Of a stretch of DNA of 64,000 nucleotides, positions 42,770-54,583 are shown piece by piece. The stretch comes from Marsupella aquatica. Taxonomy: Eukaryota; Marchantiophyta. Within the stretch, counting starts at the first letter, position 1; every line of letters starts with the position of its first letter. Both the position numbers and the translations under genes were made by a program. The stretch is from positions 18,538,001 through 18,602,000 of the forward strand of contig OZ316893.1 in NCBI GenBank assembly GCA_973895155.1, read 5' to 3'. Below the pieces are notes generated by a model, which was not told the origin of the DNA, searched no databases, and worked only from the letters and a program-made list of their open reading frames with translations.

Positions 42770-44555
42770 GCAAAAATGCTCGCCGAGCACAACCCGCGCA
42801 AGTATGAAGCCAAAAGATAGTACAAACAACTTATCCGTTTGAACGGGCGCTCTCACTACAACAACGACCTCAACCTTCCCTTTGAGAGCAAGTACTGTCG
42901 GGATGAGGAGATCGCCAAATTCTTCTTTGACGGTACAAAGTACCTCAGCTTTGGAGAAGCGCTCCTTTGACTTCCGGATGAGGTCTTCAAGATCCCGGGC
43001 ACGGTGGACTTGCAGCGTCATCACTTTGATGACATACCCGCCAAGGTGCAGTCCTTCCTTGACTATCGGTTTGGCAGTCCAAATTTGGGCGGGTCGTCAA
43101 TTCTAGCATTGCTCGGCTTCCTATCCAAACTGTTGGGTCCTATGGCGCCCCCTCCAGCTACACTTGCAGCCAACTTGCCAGCATCGGCACAAACACCGCC
43201 TTGGCCTCACTCAAGCCGCTCCCCACCACCGGTCGCACCGCCCCCTTGGGTATGATTCGTGGTAAATGCGATAAACATCAGTTTAGAGGATGAGGAGGCT
43301 CATCCACCCCTTGTTTGGAGACCACCAGGGATGCACCAACACGGGACGGGTAGCACATCGCTGTCCGCACAAGCCCAAACCCAAGATGCAGCCTTGATGG
43401 ACAACACGGTGACGGTTGCAGCGCCGGCACCCATTCTAACGGCAGTAGCACTACCCCTGCCGGATAGGGAAGATGGGGAGATATCCCCTTCTATAAGCCA
43501 TCCTGGGAACCAATCTTGGGGAAGGAAGAGGAAGGAGCCGGCTGCAGTATCTGGCTTACCCGCGGCCACCTGCTTTTGTGCCAGACTCGACGGTTTTTGA
43601 AACCCTGGATGCCCAAAACCAGGCCCGTGCAGTTACAGCCGATCAGGTTGAAGCCGGCCCCGAACCCGAGGCCGTCATCCCGGAGGAAGCCACGGTACCC
43701 TCCGCACCTGTCCAAGTGGATCCCCTTGCTGGACACCCCTCCCCGTCTATCCTTACTACCTTGGATCTGGACGTAACAACCCCGGCCTCTGCCCGAGTAG
43801 AGGTCTGTCCCTGCCCTAACCCGACTAGGCACAACCTGGTGAACCCGGAACTCTTTGCACCAGGCACGTATTTGAATGGGCTGCTAGGCGACTTCTCATA
43901 ACAAATTAGTTGGGAAATGGGGGAGTTCATGGCCCGCAAGGTGGCTTACTTCTTCAGTCAAGAGCTGGTGGCGGCGGTGAAGGTAGGGCTGAAGCCACAA
44001 CAAAGATTGAGCGGTATCAGGTTGAGGCAGCCCAACTCTTAGACAAAGCCTCACACCGAGCTACAACTTCTTTGGCCTCAACTTGCGACCGCTGTGGCCC
44101 AGGTCGCTGACATTGAAGCCAAGTTAGCCTTAGCCGCCCAAGCCAGAGCCAAAAAGGACTCCAAAATCTCACGGCTTTGGGTCCAGATTGACAGCTTGAA
44201 AGGGCAAGCTGTAATCTAGCAGAAGGACGTAGAGGAGGCCGACGCTTGGGCCCAAAGGGATACAGCCAAGGTAGATGCCCTAAAGGCGGAGGTGGCATAG
44301 CTTTGACAGGAAGCCACTAAACAAGACCAACTGGTGGCAAAGCTGACAAGCGACGCCCAACAGTTGGAAGAGGCGTGTCAGGAGGCCGCAGAGGAGACGA
44401 ATGCGGCAAAACGAGAGAATGATTCTCTCTTGGACCAAGTCCAGATCCTCAAGCAAGATGTCGACCGGCTGAGGAGGCAATAGGACGGTCGCTCCAAGTC
44501 CCACTTGGGCGGGTCTGGCAAACGTGCCAGAGATAAGGTGGCACGGCAAGTTTAG
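42770..44555 (+). pseudogene. Broken frame ending in a long coiled coil
   Basis: The first part reads EHNPRKYEAKR, LPFESKYCRDEEIAKFFF and HHFDDIPAKVQSFLDYRFG, then a Pro/Ala-rich linker to about 43600. The last part (about 44050-44500) is a heptad-rich coiled coil (DIEAKLALAAQ, AKVDALKAEVA, KRENDSLLDQVQ). Several stops interrupt it. I recognise no enzyme. The layout resembles the Gag-like proteins of large non-autonomous plant elements. A fragment of the same frame is found at 22888-23110. Confidence 0.5.
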
Positions 44556-45249
44556 AATAGTGTAGATTTAGCTGAGGAACTTGGACACTACATACAAACG
44601 CCAAAACTAGTTAGCGGCGCTGTCAACCTTCTTTTAGCATAGAATCTTAGTGTAATGACAAGTCATTTTGCGGCCTGGCATTTAGCTAAAATTAGAATAG
44701 GCTAGAATTTGAGCACGTAACTGTTCCTAGCCATGACTCTTAGTTAGTATTTAGTGCACCCCCGGTGGAGGTACCGGGGGGGAGACTTTAGGTTTTGAAT
44801 TGGGTATCCGCGGATGTGCGGGGAGTCCCAACCTTAGTGAATGAAAGAGTACCACGGAGTGAGGGTACGACTAAGCTCGCCGGACAAGTGCAGAGCCGGG
44901 CTCTATTGTAGTGTATGCAATAGTGCGCACGGGGTGACGACTGCGGATATTGGTTGCAAGCACGGGTTAGATACCAGTATCATTGGATCCGGATTGGAGG
45001 TGGATAGCGCAAAGGCTTAGAAGTCCTTAAGTCGGGGTCAATCCAACCATTGACTTAAGGTACGTTCCGGCGGCGGAATACAAAATATACCTATGATGTG
45101 TGTAAACTTAAAATTGGACGCGGGTAGCTTCAAGTTACGGGAGTAAGTGCAGTTCACACATCCCTCCTTGCCGGAAACCTCAATATTTACAAAGCTTGTG
45201 GCCGCCTAAGCCAAAATCCGTGTAAGGGCGACTCTTTTGGCATGACATA

Positions 45250-45905
45250 TGGGCACACGCAACCAACCGCATTGGTAAGTAACCCGCCCTGATATTGGAT
45301 TTCAAGACCAATGGTCTTGCCTTAAGTTCAACAGCCATTAGTAAGTAGTGTCACCAGATAGAGTCTCCCAGGCCCGCATGGCCTTGCCATAAGCTAAAGC
45401 TAAGGTTGACACCCATTGTTTGTCCAAACAGCCCCTTCTACCAGATGCTGCCCAAGCTTCCCCACTTTCTATCCATCATCGGCTGACCATGCTCTAGGAC
45501 ATGCCCATGGCCCACCTAGCTAACTTGTCCCAAACGTCAAGACCAGTTTGGCCCCGACTCAAGCAACCATCTCTACGGCTCCATCTAAATCAAAAGTCCA
45601 AGGGCAAGATGCATTTGGACCTCAACATCCGCGCCCATTCTGTGTTGCCTCCCCAATGCAATCTCCCATGGGAAATTGAATGCAACCTGGCTGCTCTTTC
45701 TGTAAGACCGGCAAGCAAGCAAGATAGCCCTTGCAAAATGAGAGGACCAAAGGCACCCTCAAACTAAGTTGAAATCAGGAGGACATAATTAACCTCAGGA
45801 GCTTTCCAATGCACCCAAGAAGTACTTTAATGGACTTCTTGTTGAGGAGATATTGTAGTTTCTGTTTGACATTTCCCGTTAGTAGCTCTAGGCTCTTAAT
45901 TTCTT
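45250..45905 (+). repeat. Repeat R1, copy 3, right part
   Basis: It resumes with cacgcaaccaaccgcattgg and taagtaaccc, matching R1 at the equivalent point, and follows copy 1 (32760-33400) through gctttccaa(c/t)gcacc and aagaagt. Confidence 0.72.
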
Positions 45906-46884
45906 GGTTCCAATCATGTTTGGTTCTGCGCATGTCATTCTAGCTTTTGGTTTTGGTCATCAATTGTCTCGCCTTGACATTCACTGCATAGCTTCATTCA
46001 TCAACAAACTTCTCTCTTTTCTTCACTTCTCCTCTCCTCTTTCCTTCTCTCCTCTCTTCTCTTCTCCTCTCTTCTCTTCTATTCCTTCCCTAGATCTTCC
46101 CTCCTCATGTTGATGCTCCAATCCCATACAAAAAGAACTTCCTATTATTTCCTCCTTCTCTAGCCATCCTTACTTTTAAGACTTCACACTTCTAACACTT
46201 TAACCTAAGCTAATTGAAGGAGAATTCTCAATCTGGTCTCCGCATACCAGACTTTGCTTCTTTCAGTTTGGCTCATTCCTTTATGTTCTCAAGCATAGTG
46301 TTGTTGTATAAACCAATTGCAGAACAAAAGGGTTTAATAGGACTTCCTCGCTTCCCACTTTTAAATTATGTCCTTTCATATTCTTTTGTAGTCATAACCT
46401 TTCCCCTCAAGTTTTCATATAAAAGCATGGTTGTTTTCCACTGTTATAGTTGTTTTTCATTCAGGAATTTGAGTCTTGTTCTTCTCTTTACAACAAACCC
46501 GACTCCAACAACTAGCAACACTTCCTCTGAAATTCTCTTTTCAGCTTAGTTGTCATTTGTTTTCTCAACTTCAATTTGGTAAAACTCTGCTGGCCTTGAT
46601 TCTTCCTCCTATTTCATTCAGAGATTGACGTTAGAACCACATCGCTCCTTTCATCCTTGGGAATCCGCACTTCTCCCAACTAAAAAGTTTTCCAAAAGAA
46701 AACTTCCACCAATCAATCAAATCCAGCAGTCCTCTTTACACTTTCCTTGACGTTTTTCCCTTCATGCAGTTGACACCATATTGATCTCATTTGTCACTAC
46801 ACAATTGTTGCTCATTTCATTCTCACTAAGCAGAAGCTTCTTCAAAGTACACTTCGTGAATAGTTTCACCATCGAGTCAATGAC
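45906..46884. other. Anonymous region with CT-rich tract
   Basis: A CT-rich microsatellite-like run lies at 46010-46090. No gene is supported; the open stretch at 46214-46549 has no protein-like features. Confidence 0.4.
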
Positions 46885-46908
46885 ATGTGCCATGGCCAGC
46901 CCATCATC

Positions 46909-47962
46909 CCATTCTTGAGCACACTAATCACTTGGACACCTCCTCGAGATGGTATTACCTTGCTAGAGTTTTTTGGTGGCATTTCTACAGGCCTAGAGGG
47001 GGTCTTGCAGTCTGGCATGATGGTGAAAAGGTACATCTATGTGGACACTAACCCATATGCAAGGAAGGTGGCTCAATCACAGATGCTGGAATTTTCAACT
47101 AGGTTCCCACAGCAGTTTACACCTAGTCCATGGAAGGCAAGTTTCACTCTCTTTCCTCCTGATGTTCAGTTGATACAGCAACAACACATAGAGCTACTTG
47201 GTTCCTTGGCCCTCATCATTGCTGGATGGGAATGCCAAGGCTTCTTTGTTGCAGGTTCTGGAGCTGGGTTGAGTGATCCCCGGTCAGCACTCTTCATGGA
47301 CCTGGTACATCAACTAGGCTCAGGCTCTTTACCCTGGTGTTGGTTATATCATTCAGAACACACCCTCTCAATTTGACCAATGAAAGAACATACAAGAGGA
47401 TTTTCTTCTAGTCCAACGCTATCTTGGTCCACCATTCTTGATTGATGCAGCCCAATGTGGGTCTTATGCGCATTGTTTACGTAATTTTTGGACCAATATT
47501 GCACGTATTAGCTTACTACAGTTGGCTCTAAAACATACGGTCAAGGACCCTACATTACAGGTGGACCAGATTTTGAATGCTAATAGCTCTTGTCAGCCCT
47601 TCACTCGGCAAGAGAGAGCACCTTGGTACCCTGCTAACACCATTGGGGAGCCAAGAGGTGCTTGGCCCACCTTTGTTTCATTTCCTGGCACCCATGCCTA
47701 CCAAGGGGATGGACCAAGGCTGGTCTACCATCACACTTTGGATACATGGGATGAGCCAAGGCCAGAGGAACGAGAGCGAGCTATGGGTTTCCAAACTGGC
47801 ACTACTGGTGATGTTAAAGTGACTAGGCTAGAGAGAAATTCTCTTCTTGGCAGAGTCATGGATCTTAATGCTTTAACATGGCTTTTGGTTACCTGTATTC
47901 TTTTCCAGATGCATATTTTTTCCTCTAACCTTAATGAAGTTCTTACCTACTTAGCATCCTGA
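46909..47962 (+). pseudogene. GyMT-3 cytosine-C5 DNA methyltransferase
   Basis: Motif I (LLEFFGGISTGL, 46960-46996), VDTNPYARKVAQ, motif IV region (IIAGWECQG, Cys codon 47233-47235), motif VI region (IIQNTPSQF, 47345-), motif VIII-like (GSYAHCLRNFWTNI), a recognition region with GAWPTFVSF, and ERERAMGFQTGTT with SLLGRVMDLN are seen. Compared with GyMT-2, the Pro before the catalytic Cys is Glu, the Glu of motif VI is Gln, and a motif VIII Arg is Cys. A frameshift at about 47320-47342 and a TGA at about 47378 also break it. Its second half shares the frame of the reverse transcriptase start at 48074. Confidence 0.88.
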
Positions 47963-47966
47963 TGAA

Positions 47967-48003
47967 GTCCCGGAGCTTATAATACATTACCATTACCATT
48001 ACC
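47967..48003 (+). repeat. LINE copy LA-4, only the last 37 bp
   Basis: gtcccggagcttataatac plus three CATTAC-type hexamers match the very 3' end of family LA. It lies about five bases after the methyltransferase stop. No clear target duplication is present. Confidence 0.8.
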
Positions 48004-48073
48004 AAGTACATTTACCCATCCTCTCCACTCTACGTTTCACTCCTAGTGTTGGGGGGGAGAGGTACCCTATAAT

Positions 48074-48404
48074 GTGACTGAAATTTCAAAATCAGAGCAT
48101 GGCATGGACCAGATCACACCTGGCAAAGAGGCAAGCACATCAAGTTCTTCTAGTACACCAATTAGCTCTACGCCATGCGTTGCAAATTTCCAGTTTATGA
48201 TGGGTAATCAGTTGAGTAAGAAGCAATGGGATCAGGTCAATTTGCTGTTGAGCTATGAGGATGTGTTTGCTTTCTCAATGAGAGACTTGGGCAAGTGCAA
48301 GGTGATGCAATTATCCATTGAGCTGACCGATGAGAGACCTATTTATCGGCAGAGACACCGGTTGAGCAAGCATGAGTGGCAGCTGGTGGATGAGAGATGC
48401 TTTA
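48074..48404 (+). pseudogene. GyMT-3 reverse transcriptase, N-terminal part
   Basis: A Ser/Thr-rich linker leads to NQLSKKQWDQVNLLLSYEDV, then FAFSMRDLGKCK, ERPIYRQRHRLSKHEW and VDERC. GyMT-2 has the same layout (FAFSMKDFG). The frame is cut at the tgcttta site by the large insertion and resumes in phase at 53772. Confidence 0.85.
48398..48404 (+). repeat. Target-site duplication, left (tgcttta)
   Basis: The seven bases tgcttta occur here and at 53772-53778. Joining at this repeat restores the reverse transcriptase reading frame. Confidence 0.8.
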
Positions 48405-49282
48405 TGAAGTATGTCTTATGTTGCCGGGGTGGAGCACAGGGAAGCAACAAACCCAAGCCAAGATTATGCATCCGGACCAGTCTTCTCCCTTGATGAGTGA
48501 CGTGCTTGGCTTAAGGCGAGCAAACTAACCTTGAAAACTAGTTGAGAATCCTCTTCTATAGCCCTGGGTTACCAAGCTTCACACCAATGTAGACTGATTA
48601 CCAATAATATTTCCTACGACCCTTGCACTATTGCTACTGCATGGAAAGCCCCTCGGAGATTCAAAGGACTTATCCACCATTGATCAAAAAGGGGTACCAA
48701 GGCACAGATTAATTTGCGGAAGGCATGGCTATGCATAGTTCTTGTGGTCCTAACCTTCAGTTTTGGAGTCCTTTTTACAAGCTTCCGCACCCGACATCCT
48801 ATCATGATTGTAGCTCTTCATCCTTACTCCTGTCATAGGCAAGACACATAGTCATAAAATGGTCTAGCTCATCCGACCTTGACACCAGTTCAGACAATCT
48901 GCAATACAAGGGAAAACAGCCTCCTGTTGTCACTATTGTTAGTATCCCAACCTTACTTCCTCAACAACAATCTCCATTGGGAATTCAACAAGGACTGACT
49001 TATCAGAATGGGAAAAGAACATTGCACATCAACGCGGTTCTGCTTGCAAGAATGCACACCATGTAATTGAATAATGTTCTCCCCCCTTTTTCCACTTTAG
49101 TCCAGGGGTTTAAATACTTTACAATCTATCCTAAAAATGGGGGTAATGGCCACCTTGATCCTAACAAGCTATTTCCTCTTCCTAACCTAGTTCTATTTGC
49201 CGATCTTTCAACCTTCTTGTAAAGCAGGTGGCAGCCCTAATTCTCTTTTATGCGCGGCCTCCCACTTGGTTGCCTCTGCATC
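48405..49282. other. Left end of the 5.37-kb insertion
   Basis: No gene is seen. It contains the pyrimidine tract ctccccccttttt at 49079-49091. Confidence 0.4.
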
Positions 49283-49838
49283 CCCATACTACATGAGAGA
49301 TGTGAACCCCATGAAGAAATATCGAGAACAAGAATACTTATCTAGCACTATCTCAGTACAACTTAGACAACTTATTGCTCAGTATAGACTAAGCTCACAC
49401 CACCTTGAAGTAGAACAAGGGAGATGGAAGGATATTGACAGGAAAAAGAGGGTTTGTCAACTATGTGATAGCTCTAGTATAGAGAATGAATATCATGTAT
49501 TCATTGCTTGCAAGTTTTATGAGGGGGTTAGGATGGCATCTCAAATCTTGGTGAAAGATTTGTATGCATTGTTTGGTCTGCCCCCTCAACAACTTGGAAG
49601 ATATATCTTTGCGGTGGATAGGGAAAGGAGAATAGGTTTGGAAAATCTTTCAGGGCTCTCTAGGTCCATAGGGCTCTCTAGGTCCATAGTTTCTTTGAGG
49701 ACATAGTTGTCCTCTTCTGAGCAATCTCTTTTGGTTGCTCTTTTCTTTGATTGCATTGTACTTTACTTTTTGTGGCAGCTCCTTTGACTTTCATGGTCCC
49801 GGAGCTTATAATACATTACCATTACCATTACCATTACC
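49283..49838 (+). mobile_element. LINE copy LA-5, 5'-truncated
   Basis: The last 556 bp of family LA, from the codons for YYMRDVNPMKKYREQ to a tail of about four CATTAC hexamers. It encodes only the zf-RVT end of ORF2 (to 49706). It carries the same 18-bp duplication (gggctctctaggtccata twice, 49651-49688) as LA-1. Flanks ttgcctctgcatcc and ttgccaccactgcatcc may be a target duplication with a 3-bp difference. Confidence 0.92.
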
Positions 49839-50634
49839 TTGCCACCACTGCATCCATTCGATGGCGAGCCTAGCGCTGCAATGCAGCTCATTTTGCTGAA
49901 TTAGGCTTCGTTCTTCCCTTTCCCCCGACGTCTCACCCGCGATCACCCACTAAACAGCTTCCACATAATCATACCTTTACACTGCCTCTCACCATTAAGA
50001 TCCATGTTGACCTTGCCTACTTGTCCGGATCGATCTCGTACCTCAATTAAGGAACGCGCAAAATAGTACCACCAGAAGTAGCGAGGATCCGCAAGTGAAT
50101 GCCCAAAAGGATATCGACGTGTAAGGGCATTTATCCATTGCCAGAGTTGAGCTAGAAGGCTTAATGGTGGGTCGGCTTCATGCTAGGGCAGCCGCATCCT
50201 GACCTGGGGATTGTGCTGCCACATCAAGTGATATACAACTATAGGGTTGGTCTCCAAGTATAGACCAAACCCGTCCTCATCTACAAGCTCCCGGAAGAAC
50301 TGGTGTGGCGTCCAAAAGGTCGCAGGTCCAAAGTAATTTCCTAATCTATAATTATGTACACTTGCTTCTAACCATCTAATTACATTCTCCGTAGGGGTTA
50401 CCCTTTCCCAAAATGATGTCTTCTCCCTTTACCCACACGTAAATCAGTCGAATCAAAGGGAAACTTGTCAGTTCAGATAGTATCCCCCGCACAGGCCACT
50501 ACGGCCGGATCCCTACCTAGCGAATAAAAATGAGTCATGGTAAATTGGGGTAAGACGGTAAGATCTATAAAGCTCATCCACTCGTTGGATACTATAAGGT
50601 GGGAGGTGAAGTAGGGATTGAAGATCACACGCAT
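49839..50634. other. Anonymous part of the 5.37-kb insertion
   Basis: No supported gene. It may be the 3' part of the minus-strand frame that follows, but stops are frequent. Confidence 0.35.
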
Positions 50635-53358
50635 CTAATTCCTCTTTGTATTGTGCCATCTTGCCGTTTGGAGAAAGGTAACGAGACGAGGAAGGATATA
50701 CTTCCCACAGTTGGTTTGGATCTTCCTTGCCGTCCAGGACTTCATAACTACCTCCACTAAATCAAAAACTTTCCTATGTAATGCTAAACTATAGAACCAG
50801 TGAAGTCTCCGTGTTGGGCAGTTGGGATGCATGGTGTTTGCATCCGCCATTAGCGCTATGAGGGTGGCCAACGTGCTCTCTCTCCAGCTCGGATAGCAAG
50901 ATTTGCGTGACTCTACTGTTGGCCCTCCCTCCTAATCTAAAGTATAAGTCTTTGAGTTGGGTGAACCCTATGGCTCCTGAACACTCAAAGAATGGCAGCA
51001 TAAACCTGATCCGGACCGGGATGTCATACCATATCCGTTCACAATCGTCCAGGCAAATGGCCCTCTTGTTAACTCCTACTGCAGCTAAAATAATACAAAG
51101 GGTTTATAAACCCATAGCTTCATCAACCTTGGTAGCATTCCGGGATACTATATTTTGTCCCGTGAATATTCTTCATAAATTCACGCTCACCTTCTTAACC
51201 TGTTCCAGCTTCCTCTTGTGCACCGGATCTGCTAGTGCCTCCTTCAATAATTTAGCCGTCGTGGTAGCTTTGTCTCGCAAGCTCTGTATTTCCAGACAGG
51301 CCTTGTAAGTTTCCTTCAGGATCCAAACCACCTTACTGCATTGCTGGATGAGCTCCTTACCAGCTACATCTTGCAGCCATCTCGTCCTCGTCCTCTCCCT
51401 CTCTCGTCTTTCTTCTTCTTTTTCCAACGCAACAACGTATGCAAACTTCTCTAATTGCCCAAGTTCATGGTTGGTTTTCCTTGCTTCTTGGAGCTTCTTG
51501 TCACACTCCAAAGCCCCAAGTCTGGCTAATGCCTCTTTCTCAGCAAGCACTTCCGCAGTTTTCCCTTGCGCAGCCAACTGGCCGGACAACCAGATTGCCA
51601 ATTGTTCTCCTTCTCCTACTCTCTGCTCCAATCTTTCAATTTCTCTTTGCAGCTTGTTGGCCTTCTGCTGGGATACAAAGCCACACATCGCATGTTGGGC
51701 GGTCACCTCCTTTAACTCCTCACTGAGTTTCCGTCGAACGCTTTGTTCGTGTCGCAGCCGCTGGTCCATCTGTTTGATGGCTGCTTTAGTCTTCTAGATC
51801 TCAGTTTGTAGATTTGCTTCTCCTTCTTTGGCGGTGGCCATGCGGTGACTTCATTCTTCCTCCTTGTCAACCAACATTTTTTGCAACTTTTCTCTCTCCT
51901 GTTGGGCTCTTCCTAGCTTGATCTTTAGTGCTTGTGTCCCAACCCATTCTGTCCGGACCTCCTCCTGGGTCTGCTGCAGGGTTGTGGTTGCTTCTTCATT
52001 TTTCTTTCTCTCCTTATCTAGTAGGTTTTTTTCTTCTGTCAGCTGCTTCAATATGATCTTGTTAGATGCAGACTTCTTATGTACCTTTGCGAGGAGTCGC
52101 TCAACCTTCTCTTCTACTTTTCTCAGCTTCTTTGAGTCACGAGTCTTGCCCTGAGACTCTATGACTATTATCCTTGCCATCGCCTTGGCCTCCTTCAATT
52201 CCCTCAACCTACTGCATAGGTCCTTGGTGTTGGGGACTAGCTTCCCTATAAAAGCCATGCATTGGGCAAAAGTCTTCAATTCTGCCAGGTTGGTAGTGCC
52301 CGGGAGTTTGGACAGCGTGGGTTGTTTAAAGGTGGCTTCCCTCCTTTCTTCTTCTTCTTCTTCTTCATCTTCATTTGGGAGGTTCACCGCCCTCTTTTTC
52401 CTCTTGAGACTCTTACGACATTTTTTGGCTTGCTCACTCAGGTTCTGTAGGGCCTTTGCTCCTCCTTTGCTTTTTGCATCCAAATTTAGGGGTGTTCCCC
52501 CTTGTCTTCCTCTTTGTTGTCCTCAAAGTCCTCCTCGTTGTACTTCGGTGGATCCACATTGACGTTGGCTGTGGATCCCAACGCAGTCCCAACTTGCGTT
52601 GTCCAATGGGCCTCTACTTGATCTTTTGGCTCCGATTCACCTGAGTCCAAATTTTCCAACAGAGCTCTACTGATTGCCTCCTGGACACCAAACACATTGT
52701 GCACTACAACCCGCAATTGATATGCTAGTAGCGACGGGAACTTCAAGCAGCCCTTTGAATCAATCATAACAGATACACTTGCCTTCCATAATTGAAGCGG
52801 GTGGAGGCATCCCACGAACAGAGCTCTTGCGACAACAATTCTTGGTAATGTGGCGTGATGGTATCCGCTCTTAACTATCACCCACTTGGTGCAAAACTCT
52901 ATGAAGTTCCGATACTCCCTCTGCCGGATGGCTCCATACTACATGTTTCCCTGGTTTATCTAGACCTCCATCTACTGCAAGAAGGCCGCCATGCCCTCTT
53001 TCTTGATTGGGTCTACTTGGTAAGTGAGCGGCAATCCCCCCGCCCTGGGTAGTCCAAACATGTCGCACAACTTTGGGTTGGAGAAAGTATAAATCTTCCC
53101 CTTGTATGTAATGAACATCCCCTTGGGTGACATCGTCACCTTAGTAATTTGCAAGCAGATTTCTCCTGCTTGAGAGGTCAATAGATAGCGGTCCATCCGG
53201 ACCAAGCCATAAATCCCGGCTCTGTTGAGTATTGCTCAGCTCTCCTCAATGCATTTTACCTCCGCAATGGAGTTGCGGATCTTCTCCTCTGCAGACAGAG
53301 CTCCCTTCTTGTTTTTAGGCGGGGGAACCTTTGCTCTCTGTGCTCCTGCCACCTCCAT
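50635..53358 (-). pseudogene. Broken coiled-coil frame of the 5.37-kb insertion
   Basis: The ATG at 53356-53358 (MEVAGAQRAKVPPPKNKKGA) starts a protein of unknown type. After a TGA near 53238 it continues RAGIYGLV, MDRYLLTSQAGEICLQI and LCDMFGLPRAGGLPLTY, then after more stops ATLPRIVVARALFVGC. An acidic Glu run (about 52360) precedes two long coiled-coil blocks at 51851-52483 and 51173-51769 (KVEEKVERLLAKV, LQREIERLEQRVGEG). The last part (50635-51001) is frameshifted. I recognise no enzyme; it looks like the Gag-like protein of a large non-autonomous plant retroelement. Confidence 0.5.
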
Positions 53359-53771
53359 TTTTGCTTGATGAAATTAGTAATGTGAGGAGTGAGTGGATAG
53401 TTGCACCGCGATCCAGCGTATGCTTTTGTCGGGAGGGAGGGACGATGAGTGCTCAATTGCTTTGTGAGGCAAATCTAGCCCGCCTCTCTACCTTAAGCTT
53501 GAAGGATTTCCTACTTAAATGGTTCGTGAATGTCCGGAAGGGAGGGACAGTCGCTATCTTGTAAGCCTGAGGCGTCTCGGTCAAGCGCCCCATTGATGAT
53601 GGCCCTAATCATGGTGTTATTATGGGGGCTACTTATGATTGCCCTCTACTCATGACTTAGTAAAGGCACGGCACTTGACGTGGTTGTGTACACAGCTCCC
53701 TCTTGTTATGATTGGTGGCGATACCTTAAGTACCCATTATGGTTATTCCAACTATATTAGGGTAATAATTG

Positions 53772-53778
53772 TGCTTTA
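53772..53778 (+). repeat. Target-site duplication, right (tgcttta)
   Basis: Second copy of the seven bases at 48398-48404. Confidence 0.8.
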
Positions 53779-54583
53779 CTAAAATGACAAAAAGATTGGG
53801 GTCCGCACATCTGATCCAGCCCTCCAACTCTGACTTTGCAGCGGCTACAATGATACCAGCAAAGAAAGATTCTGGTGGACTATGGACAGAGAAGAGGATG
53901 TGCGGTGACTACATGCCACTCAATCTGGTCACACCTCAAGACATGTACCCCATGCGTATCGCTGAAGAGCTATTTGACTCCATTGGAGATTTTGATATCT
54001 TTACCCTTGTAGACTTGCGGCAAGGCTTCAACCAAATCATTATTCCAAGACGACAACTTTTCATGGGAGCAATCAACTGTGGGAATGGCTGGTGATGCCA
54101 TTTGGACTGAAGAATGCACCAGTCTTCTTTCAACAGGTGATGGATCAAGTACTAGAAGGTGTTGATTTCCTGAACCTGAAATGCTATATTGATGATGTGT
54201 TGGTTCATAGCAAGGGTTTTGAGCAACACTTATTACATCTTGAGGAGCTGTCCAAGAGGCTGAGAAATGTTAATATGAAGATTCATCCCAAGAAGTGTGA
54301 GTTTGTTGTTAACTCAATGGTTTACCTTGGGCATCGAATCATTCCAAATGGCACTATGGCTCATTGGGCTAAAGTGGTGTCTATTCTTGAGATGCCCAAG
54401 ACTACTGATACTAACACTTTGCAAAGCTTCATTGGGCTATGTAATTACTACAGAATTTACATCCAGGACTTTAGAATCATTGCTCACCCATTGTACGTTT
54501 TTCTTAAGAAGGATATTACCTGGAAATGGACTGAAGACACTCAGGTGAAATTTGAAACTTTGAAGGAAAAGTTATCAAGTTAG
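53779..54583 (+). pseudogene. GyMT-3 reverse transcriptase, main part
   Basis: AHLIQPSNSDFAAATMIPAK, RMCGDYMPLN, FTLVDLRQGFNQI (motif A), then after a frameshift near 54092 MPFGLKNAPVFFQQVMDQ (motif B) and CYIDDVLVHS (motif C). SFIGLCNYYRIYIQDF marks the connection to RNase H. Catalytic aspartates are kept; the frame is closed by TAG near 54581. Confidence 0.9.

Larger units (their letters stand above)
42228..45249 (+). mobile_element. Non-autonomous element with promoter and coiled-coil frame
   Basis: About 3 kb separates two halves of an R1 copy. The left 460 bp is LTR-like: it begins tgttgtgatg, has a TATA box (ggtataaaagg, 42588-42598) and is followed by the only protein-like frame. There is no protease, reverse transcriptase or integrase, so it resembles the LARD class of large non-autonomous retrotransposon derivatives. 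A purine run (accggggggagac) lies near 44778-44790. I did not find a matching second LTR or a target duplication, so the class and exact ends are uncertain. Confidence 0.5.
48405..53771 (-). mobile_element. 5.37-kb unclassified insertion with antisense coiled-coil frame
   Basis: The insertion is defined by the tgcttta duplication and by the restored frame of the host element. It has no reverse transcriptase or transposase that I can see. On its minus strand is a long broken coiled-coil frame (50635-53358), and a pyrimidine run at 49079-49093 would be a polypurine tract on that strand. The termini show no inverted repeat and I could not pair two LTRs, so the class (large non-autonomous LTR derivative or other) is open. 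A LINE copy (49283-49838) is nested inside. Confidence 0.6.

Noticed and set aside
42228-45249. A paired LTR structure for this element
   Set aside because: The left LTR-like segment was compared by eye with 44780-45249 and no matching second copy was found.
46214-46549. A 111-codon open frame as a gene
   Set aside because: The composition is hydrophobic and Ser-rich, follows a CT-rich tract, and shows no domain or neighbour support.
48035-48060. The gggggggagagg run as an internal polypurine tract or LTR border of GyMT-3
   Set aside because: It lies between methyltransferase and RT in one frame and no LTR follows; it was not strong enough to list.
50635-53358. A host myosin-like or kinesin-like coiled-coil gene
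   Set aside because: The frame lies inside an insertion with target duplication, is full of stops and has no motor or other known domain.
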